DNA of 64,000 nt from Stutzerimonas degradans (GTDB lineage Bacteria; Pseudomonadota; Gammaproteobacteria; Pseudomonadales; Pseudomonadaceae). The translations under genes were made by a program, and so were the position numbers. The DNA lies in assembly GCF_024448505.1 (NCBI RefSeq), contig NZ_JAMOHV010000008.1, positions 1-64,000 on the forward strand, read 5' to 3'. Shown piece by piece: positions 16,351-23,013 of this stretch (the first letter of the stretch is position 1; every line of letters begins with the position of its first letter). The notes under the pieces were generated by a model, which made no database searches, was not told where the DNA came from, and worked only from the letters and a program-made list of their open reading frames with translations.

Positions 16351-16370
16351 TTGTACAACCTTTGTAGAGG
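16351..16370. promoter_or_regulatory. Operator D between DUF393 and second LitR-like gene
   Basis: TGTACA (16352-16357) is followed 11 bp later by TGTAGA (16363-16368), so two near-identical 11-bp units TTTGTACAACC-like and TTTGTAGAGGG-like stand head to tail. Eleven-bp direct repeats are the known operator layout of CarH-type regulators. It sits 60-75 bp before the second regulator's start codon and about 20 bp before the DUF393 start, so autoregulation is likely. Confidence 0.6.
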
Positions 16371-16426
16371 GTATCTGGCGAAATGCTGGGTTACAATCGC
16401 GACACTCTTTCCGACCGAGCCGCCCC

Positions 16427-17392
16427 ATGACCGATTCCCACGGCGCTTCGACACTGGCCCCGAGCACGTTCGAGCAACAGGAGCTGTTCCCCATCCGCGA
16501 GGTGTGCCGACTGACCGGGATAAATCCGGTCACGCTGCGCGCCTGGGAACGCCGTTACGGGCTGATCCAGCCGACGCGCACCGACAGCGGCCATCGGCTC
16601 TATTCGCTGGCGGACATCGAGGCGGTGCGCAACATCCTCGCCTGGACCGAGCGCGGTGTGGCGGTGAGCAAGGTCGGCAGCATCCTCGAACGCAGCGCCG
16701 CGACTCGCGCGGCCGGCGAGGGGCAGCGCCCGGCGGCGGTCCAGGAATCGCTCGACGCCGATCGTGGCGAGTGGCAGGGGCAGCTGCGCCAGGCGATCAG
16801 CGATTTCGACAGCGTTCGGCTCGAACAGCTGTACGGCCAGATCTTTTCCACCTATCCGTTGACGACCGTATTCCACGACGTGCTCCTGCCGGTGTGGCAG
16901 GAGTGGCTGTTGCGCCATGAGGAGTTCGGTCGTACCAGCGAATGGCTGTTCCTCGATGCCTTTCTGCGCAGTCGCGTGTTGCAGCGCCTGCAGCTCGGGC
17001 AGACGGCGGGCGCGCCGGTCGTGCTGCTTGCCGCATTGTCCGCTCAGTGTCGCGAACTGGAGCTGCTGGTGGCCGGCCTGCTGCTTGGCAGCGACAGCCT
17101 GACAGTACGGGTGCTGCCCAGCGGCCAACCGTTGGAGGAGCTGACCCTGGTGTGCGAAAAGGTCCGTCCGCAGGCACTGGTGCTGTACGCCAATGTGCCG
17201 CCGAGCGGCGCGCAGGTGCGCCAGCTGAATCGCCTGACATTGCTCCTGGATTGTCCGCTCGCGGTCGCTGGCGAGGGCGCGGCGCTCGCGGAGGACAGCC
17301 TGCGCGGCTCGCCGATTGCCAGTCTGGGCAGTGGCGGCCGACAGATGCAGCAGCGCTTGCAGCAGTTTCTGGCGGGCCGTCTGGATACCTGA
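16427..17392 (+). CDS. MerR-family regulator, class II LitR/CarH-like (copy 2)
   Basis: A 321-residue paralogue of the regulator at 3570-4508. The MerR winged helix (residues 21-88) includes GINPVTLRAWERRYGLIQP and SGHRLYS, nearly the same recognition region as copy 1, which suggests shared DNA sites. The C-terminal cobalamin-fold part is more diverged: the E-x-H-x2-G position reads Q207-C-R209-E-L-E212, so it should not bind B12. I used ATG 16427, directly before MTDSHGAS; the longer frame upstream is antisense of the DUF393 gene and crosses operator D. It stands alone, divergent from the frameshifted DUF393 gene. Confidence 0.88.
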   Translation: MTDSHGASTLAPSTFEQQELFPIREVCRLTGINPVTLRAWERRYGLIQPTRTDSGHRLYSLADIEAVRNILAWTERGVAVSKVGSILERSAATRAAGEGQRPAAVQESLDADRGEWQGQLRQAISDFDSVRLEQLYGQIFSTYPLTTVFHDVLLPVWQEWLLRHEEFGRTSEWLFLDAFLRSRVLQRLQLGQTAGAPVVLLAALSAQCRELELLVAGLLLGSDSLTVRVLPSGQPLEELTLVCEKVRPQALVLYANVPPSGAQVRQLNRLTLLLDCPLAVAGEGAALAEDSLRGSPIASLGSGGRQMQQRLQQFLAGRLDT

Positions 17393-17506
17393 CGCGGCGA
17401 AGCCGGCAGTACGCAAAGGCGCCCCGGCTGCTAGTGCGCAAGCAGCATTGTGCTGAGCCGCGAATTCCGCCGATGCTGTGCGTCCTGCGAACTGTTTGCC
17501 GACGAC

Positions 17507-20005
17507 ATGCCCATGGCCCACCTGCGCTTCGAACCGACCGCTGCCCCGCAATGCTTCTCCACTGCCGAAGGGCTGCGGGTGCGTCTGTTGCAGTTGCCTG
17601 CCGGGAGTCAGGCGGCAGCGCTGGTGCGAGTGCATGCCGGCGCGCACGATGCGCCGGCAGCCTATCCGGGGCTGGCGCATTTCCTCGAGCACCTGCTGTT
17701 TCTAGGTAGCGCTGGCTATCCAGTAGAGGACAGCCTGATGGCCTTCGTGCAGGGTTGCGGCGGCCAGCTCAACGCATCGACCCGCGAGCGGCATACCGAT
17801 TTCTTCTTTCAGCTGTCGGCCGAGACCTTTTCGGACGGATTGCAGCGTCTGTTCGACATGCTCGCGCGACCGTTGCTCGACCCGGCCGCGCAGCTGCGCG
17901 AGCGCGAGGTGCTGCAGGCTGAATTCCTCGCTCGCGCGCAGGACAGCGAGACGCTGTGCGATGCCGCGCACGGTATGGCGCTGGATACCGCGCATCCATT
18001 CGCCGCCTTTCACGCCGGCAATCGCGCCAGCCTGCCGGTGGAGAGTGCGGCCTTCCAGCAGGCGCTGCGGGCGTATCACCAGCAGTTCTATCACGCCGGT
18101 GCACTCGAACTGCTGGTCGCCGCGCCGCTCGAACCCGCTGCGCTGCTCCGCCTGCTGAAGGCGCCGCACTGCCGGATCGAGGCGCGCGCGCAGCCGTCAC
18201 GCAGCCTGCCGCCGCTGCATGCGGTGGCACGCAGCGCGCGCTTGCAGCTCGCCAATGGCCGGCCGCGGCTGGAGGCGGCGTTCTGTCTCGACGGCATGCC
18301 GCTTGGCAGCGCGGCGGCGCTGGATGCGCTCGCCAGCAGCCTACAGGCCGAGGCGCCGGGTAGCCTGTTCGCGTTGTTGCGCGACCGCGCCTGGATCGAT
18401 CGTCTGCGCTTGCGCGTGCCGTACTGGCACGCCGACCAGGGCGTGGTGGTGATCGAGTTCGGCCTGACTGCAGAGGGTCTGGCGGCGCGGGCAGGCATCA
18501 TCGATGCACTGCACCGCTGGCTGTGTTTCCTTGGTCAGGACGCGGTGCTCACGCACCACTGGGGCGAGTACCGGCGCGTGCGCGAGCGCAGCCTGCAGGT
18601 AATGCCGCCGCTGGCGCGGCTGCGCCATTGGGTCGAGCCGGAGGCGCTGCTGGCGCATGAGCAGCCGGATACCGTCTATCAGGCGCTACGCGAGGTTGTG
18701 GTCCGGTTGCAGAGCGCACCGGCGGTCCTGACGGCAGACCCGCGCCCGGCACCGGCCATCGAAGCCGCCGGCTTTGCGCTGCGTATGGCTGCCGAGGAGC
18801 TGCCGCCCATTGCGCCGCCGAGCTGGCACTGGGCTCTGCCGGCGGGCAATCCATGGTTATGTGCCCGACCGCTGCCATCGCCGGCGCAAAACGAACCGGC
18901 ACTGCGCTGTGTGAGCCCGCAGAATGCCAACGGGCAGAGCGCGCTGTACCTGCACTGGCGCTTCGACGGGGAAAGTCCAGGCGGGTTGTGGCATGTGCTG
19001 GACCGCGCGTTGCGCCCGGCGATCCAGGCGGCGCAGCAGGCCGGCGTCGAGCTGCGTTTCGAGGATTTCGGCAATGGCTGGTGCCTGAGCCTGTTCGGCT
19101 ATGCCGCCGCCTTGCCGGTCATCGCGGACGATCTGCTCAAGCTGCTGAGCGAGCCGCCAGCCAGCGCCTATGTCGACGGCGGCAGGCAGTTCGCCGAGGC
19201 CGCGCGGTTGCACGGCGAAGAATTGCTCATTCGCCAGCTGATCGGTCGCCTGCCACGGCTGCTGGGCAGCGCCGATGCCGCCATGTCGGTGCCGCTCGAT
19301 CGGTCTGCACTGTCCGCTGCCTGGGCGCGGGCGCACTGGCAGGCGCTGGCGGTCGGCCTCGCCCCCGAGCTGAATGACGCGCTGCATGCGGTGCTGGGCA
19401 ACACGCCCGGCCGGGCTCTGCGCGAGCCGGCTGAGGTCCCGCAGCCGTGGTACGCAGGGCGCCGGTTCTGGTGGTGTCTGGGCGAGCCTGCCGCCGAGAC
19501 TGCCGTGCTGCTGTTCTGCCCGCTGCCGACGCGCGACGCCCGCCAGGAAGCCACCTGGCGCGCGCTGGCGCGGGCGATGGAGAGTGGCTTCTTCCGGCGT
19601 CTGCGCAGCGAACTACAGCTGGGTTATGCGGTGTTCTGCGGCTTTCGCCAATTCGGCGAGCACGCGGGCATCGTTTTCGCGGTGCAGTCTCCCAGCGCCA
19701 CGGCAGCGCAGATCTTCGCGCATATCGAGGAGTTCCTCGCACGGCTGAGCGAAAGTCTGGATTCGGACACCGCGCAAGTGCCGGGCGACAGTGCCCTGGA
19801 CGATCCGCGTCAGCGCGCCGAGCGTATCTGGCAGGCCTGTCTGGCCGGCCAAGCCATTGACCATCCGGCTCAAGTCGCCGCAGCCATGCGCGAGTTGCGG
19901 CCCGAAGCACTGCGCGCCGCGCTCGCCACGCTGCGCAATGCGCAGGGCGGCTGGTACTGCCTGGCCAACGCAGCGGCACCCGATGCCCGCTGGCAGGCGC
20001 GCTGA
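17507..20005 (+). CDS. pqqF: PqqF-like M16 zinc metallopeptidase
   Basis: An 832-residue M16 (insulinase/pitrilysin family) peptidase. The inverted zinc motif is intact as H58-F-L-E61-H62 in GLAHFLEHLLFLGS, followed by QGCGGQLNASTRERHTDFFF. Sequence and length fit PqqF, which trims the PqqA precursor peptide during pyrroloquinoline-quinone synthesis. No other pqq gene is in the window; the neighbours are the LitR-like gene and a porin. The start is uncertain: ATG 17507 or 17513 are likely, neither with a clear ribosome site, and the open frame reaches back to 17450. A generic M16 peptidase is the alternative. Confidence 0.82.
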   Translation: MPMAHLRFEPTAAPQCFSTAEGLRVRLLQLPAGSQAAALVRVHAGAHDAPAAYPGLAHFLEHLLFLGSAGYPVEDSLMAFVQGCGGQLNASTRERHTDFFFQLSAETFSDGLQRLFDMLARPLLDPAAQLREREVLQAEFLARAQDSETLCDAAHGMALDTAHPFAAFHAGNRASLPVESAAFQQALRAYHQQFYHAGALELLVAAPLEPAALLRLLKAPHCRIEARAQPSRSLPPLHAVARSARLQLANGRPRLEAAFCLDGMPLGSAAALDALASSLQAEAPGSLFALLRDRAWIDRLRLRVPYWHADQGVVVIEFGLTAEGLAARAGIIDALHRWLCFLGQDAVLTHHWGEYRRVRERSLQVMPPLARLRHWVEPEALLAHEQPDTVYQALREVVVRLQSAPAVLTADPRPAPAIEAAGFALRMAAEELPPIAPPSWHWALPAGNPWLCARPLPSPAQNEPALRCVSPQNANGQSALYLHWRFDGESPGGLWHVLDRALRPAIQAAQQAGVELRFEDFGNGWCLSLFGYAAALPVIADDLLKLLSEPPASAYVDGGRQFAEAARLHGEELLIRQLIGRLPRLLGSADAAMSVPLDRSALSAAWARAHWQALAVGLAPELNDALHAVLGNTPGRALREPAEVPQPWYAGRRFWWCLGEPAAETAVLLFCPLPTRDARQEATWRALARAMESGFFRRLRSELQLGYAVFCGFRQFGEHAGIVFAVQSPSATAAQIFAHIEEFLARLSESLDSDTAQVPGDSALDDPRQRAERIWQACLAGQAIDHPAQVAAAMRELRPEALRAALATLRNAQGGWYCLANAAAPDARWQAR

Positions 20006-20296
20006 CCGCTCGTCAATCGCTCTCACCTCAGCAGATGCCGCCGGCTCGAGCCATTGCTCGGGCGCGGCGACGCGCGCCCGCAACCGGCGTGCCAGCACCG
20101 GCCAGTACTTCCAGCTGCTTTGGGTTTACGACCTAAGGGCTGTTCCGGGGAGCAGCGGAGCAGTGCTTTGAGACCGAGCCTCGATCCGCGGCCAAAGTAC
20201 TAGCGTTTCGCCGCTATGGCAGCGTATGTGGCCCCTGATGGCCTTTCGATAATCGCTCCGTCACGACTGCTTGTCGTCAATACAGCGGAGAGCGCC

Positions 20297-21484
20297 ATGC
20301 ACAACAACAAGAAAGCCGTTTCAACCCTGCTGCCCCTGGCCCTGGCCAGCGCCGTAGCTATGACCATGAGCCAGTCGGCTGTCGCCGAAATCGTGCTCTA
20401 CGATCAAGATGACACCAAGTTTTCCACCGATGGCTACTTCAACACCTTCTACGTCAACAGCGACGTGGATCGTGACGGCGAGCAGTTCGATCGCCGGCAG
20501 TCGCGGGTCAAGATGGGCTTCCTGCCCAACTGGATCGGTTTCAACTTCACCAAGCAGGTCGGCGATCTGAAGCTGGGCGGCCGCTCCTCGTTCTGGGTGA
20601 CGATCAACGACAGCGACACCAACGGCACCGAAACCGGCATCGACGTTCGTCAGTTCTATGCCACCGCTGCCAACGAGCAGTGGGGTGAGGTGCTGTTCGG
20701 TAAGGACTTCGGTCTGTTCTCCCGTTCCAACATCCTGCTCGACGAGATGCTCAGCGGTTATGGGCAGGTCAGCGACGTGCTGGGTCTGGTCGACGGCGGC
20801 GGCGTGTCCTTCGGCAACATCGGTACCGGCTACCCGTATCCGTTCCCGACCTCGCAGATCACCTATCGCTCGCCTGAAATGAGCGGCCTGCGTATCGCCG
20901 CCGGCATCATGGACCCGGTGGACACCACCGAGGACACCAGCAAGGCGCTCAGCAAGGCCTATCAGGAAGCGCCGCGCTTCGAGACCGAGATCACCTACCA
21001 GTTCGATCTGGGTGGCACCAAGTTCTACACCTGGATCAACGGCATGCAGCAGAGCTCGGACAACACCGATAGCACCGTTGAGGAAGTTGATTCCAAGGGC
21101 CTGGGTTACGGTATCCAAGCCAAGATGGGCAACCTGTCGCTGACCGCTTCCGGCTTCCAGGCCGAGGGCATCAACCCGTTCTTCACCAACAACGCCGGCG
21201 AAGCGCTGCTGCGCGAAGTCGACAGCGACGGTTACCTGCTGCAGGGTTCCTACCGTTTCGGCAAGAATCGTCTGGCGCTGTCCTATGGCAAGACCAAGGA
21301 CGACGGCAACGGTCTGGGTAGCGAAGCCGATTACGAAACCCGCGGCGTGGCGCTGTTCCATAGCGTCAACGACAACCTGACGCTGGTTGCTGAGCTGAAC
21401 CAGTTCGAGATCGCCGGCAAGGATGATCCGACTCTGGACGAAGACACCCGCACTTTCGCGGTCGGTGCTGCACTGAGCTTCTAA
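20297..21484 (+). CDS. Outer-membrane porin (gram-negative porin family)
   Basis: A 395-residue porin precursor. A signal peptide (LLPLALASAVAMTMSQSAVA) is followed by a beta-barrel-like pattern of alternating residues, with the periplasmic turn motif QFYATAANEQWGEVLFGKDF and the C-terminal aromatic Phe (FAVGAALSF) that directs barrel assembly. The substrate is unknown. I used ATG 20297 because it starts the signal peptide. The gene has GC and codon use that favour well-expressed codons compared with its neighbours. It is followed by a good terminator at 21615-21644. Confidence 0.9.
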   Translation: MHNNKKAVSTLLPLALASAVAMTMSQSAVAEIVLYDQDDTKFSTDGYFNTFYVNSDVDRDGEQFDRRQSRVKMGFLPNWIGFNFTKQVGDLKLGGRSSFWVTINDSDTNGTETGIDVRQFYATAANEQWGEVLFGKDFGLFSRSNILLDEMLSGYGQVSDVLGLVDGGGVSFGNIGTGYPYPFPTSQITYRSPEMSGLRIAAGIMDPVDTTEDTSKALSKAYQEAPRFETEITYQFDLGGTKFYTWINGMQQSSDNTDSTVEEVDSKGLGYGIQAKMGNLSLTASGFQAEGINPFFTNNAGEALLREVDSDGYLLQGSYRFGKNRLALSYGKTKDDGNGLGSEADYETRGVALFHSVNDNLTLVAELNQFEIAGKDDPTLDEDTRTFAVGAALSF

Positions 21485-21849
21485 GCGCAGGATCAGGGTG
21501 CGAATGGCAGTCGAACCGTAGGTCGCTCCATTCGTTGCATGGCAGTGGGCCCGTCGTCGAGCGTACGACCCACGCCCTGACGGTACGGCGTTCAAACGTC
21601 GCGACCGACAACAAGGCTGGTACCCGCGAGGGGCCGGCCTTTTTGCTGATCGGCGCTGCAACTTCGCGCCTCAGCCGCAAGTGCCAGTCTGCCGCACGGG
21701 CCACTCGATGCATCCGCCGCAACGCGCTGCGTTGTTTCGCCGCGCTGCTACCTAGGCAGGCCTTTTCCGGTACTCAAGTAGCATTTTCGTACCCAAAGCC
21801 CTACCCAAGAATGGGGTCAATCCGATTCGGTGGTGCGGGAGTGTGGTGC
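21485..21849. other. Intergenic region, no gene seen
   Basis: This 365-bp gap between the porin and the FIST gene holds the porin terminator (21615-21644) and upstream sequence of the FIST gene. An open frame crosses it in frame with the FIST gene, but it has no signal of being coding and no homology I recognise. No clear promoter or operator was seen. Confidence 0.6.
21615..21644 (+). terminator. Rho-independent terminator after the porin gene
   Basis: Stem GGCTGG (21615-21620) pairs with CCGGCC (21634-21639) with one G-U pair, followed by five T (21640-21644). It lies 130 bp after the porin stop. Confidence 0.65.
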
Positions 21850-23013
21850 GTGAGTGAACAGCAGACGGAGGTGATTCGCACGGCGATGTCCGAAGCCTGC
21901 CAGGCCGAGACGGTCGCGCAGGACCTGGCACGCCAGCTGATGCATCCGCATCTGGGCTTCGTGCTGTTCTTCTGCTCGGCCGAATACGACCTGCCGGCGC
22001 TGGGCGATGCGCTGCGCCAGTACTTCGGCGGGGTGCGCCTGGTCGGCTGCACCACGGCCGGGGAAATCACCGCTCAGGGCTACAACCGCAGCTGTGTCAG
22101 CGCCATCGGCTTCGATCACCGCAATTTCTCCATCGCCTGCGAATTGATCGACGAGATGGAGCGCTTCGGCTTGGCCGAGGCGCAGCAGCTGGTGGAGCGC
22201 CTCGGCAGCGATTGTCGCAGCAATTCGCTGGCTCCGATCAAGGACCACAGCTTCGCCCTGACGCTGCTGGACGGCCTGTCCAGTCGCGAAGAAGTGGTGC
22301 TTGCCGCACTCAGTGCCGCATTCGGCAGCATTCCGCATTTCGGTGGCTCGGCAGGCGACGACAATCATCTGACCGACACCCACGTCTACTACGACGGCAA
22401 GTTCCACAGCGGCGCGGCCATCGTGGTCCTGATCAACACCTGGCTGGATTTCGAGGTGTTCACCACCCATCACATCCTGCCGCGCAGCGAGAAGCTGGTG
22501 GTGACACGCGCCGACAGCCACGGCCGGCGCGTGTACGAGCTGAATGCCGAGCCGGCCGCCGAGGAGTACGCGCGGCTGATCGGCGTGAACGTCGCCGATC
22601 TCGACCATCGTCTGTTCGCCGCGCATCCGCTGGCGGTGCGAATCAACGACCAGTATTACGTGCGCGCCATCCAGAAGGTCAACGACGACCTCAGTCTGAC
22701 CTTCTACTGCGCCGTGGAGAACGGCATCGTGCTCACTGCCATGCAGCCCGGGCCGCTGATGCCGAACTTGGAGGCGCTGTTCCAGCGGCTGGAGCAGCGG
22801 CTCGGGCCACCGTTGCTGACCATCGGTTGCGATTGCTTCCTGCGGCGTCTGGAGATCGAGGCCGCCGGCACCAGTGAAGAGACTTCGGCTTTTCTCCGAC
22901 GCCAGCAGGTGATCGGCTTCAACACCTACGGAGAGCAGTTCAATGGCATGCACATCAACCAGACCTTCACCGGTGTCGCCATTGGCCGCCCCGGCGGACG
23001 GGGCGGTCGCTGA
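21850..23013 (+). CDS. nosP: FIST-domain sensor protein (NosP-like)
   Basis: A 387-residue protein with a FIST N domain (from GFVLFFCSAEYDLPALGDAL, then VGCTTAGEITAQGY) and a FIST C domain (from about residue 230). In P. aeruginosa the FIST protein NosP (PA1975) binds heme and nitric oxide and inhibits the co-encoded kinase NahK; the same pairing is seen here. I chose GTG 21850 because GGGAG lies 8 bases upstream and the ATG at 21811 lacks such a site. The gene overlaps the kinase gene by 71 bp, so the two are co-expressed. Heme binding cannot be judged from the sequence. Confidence 0.85.
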   Translation: MSEQQTEVIRTAMSEACQAETVAQDLARQLMHPHLGFVLFFCSAEYDLPALGDALRQYFGGVRLVGCTTAGEITAQGYNRSCVSAIGFDHRNFSIACELIDEMERFGLAEAQQLVERLGSDCRSNSLAPIKDHSFALTLLDGLSSREEVVLAALSAAFGSIPHFGGSAGDDNHLTDTHVYYDGKFHSGAAIVVLINTWLDFEVFTTHHILPRSEKLVVTRADSHGRRVYELNAEPAAEEYARLIGVNVADLDHRLFAAHPLAVRINDQYYVRAIQKVNDDLSLTFYCAVENGIVLTAMQPGPLMPNLEALFQRLEQRLGPPLLTIGCDCFLRRLEIEAAGTSEETSAFLRRQQVIGFNTYGEQFNGMHINQTFTGVAIGRPGGRGGR

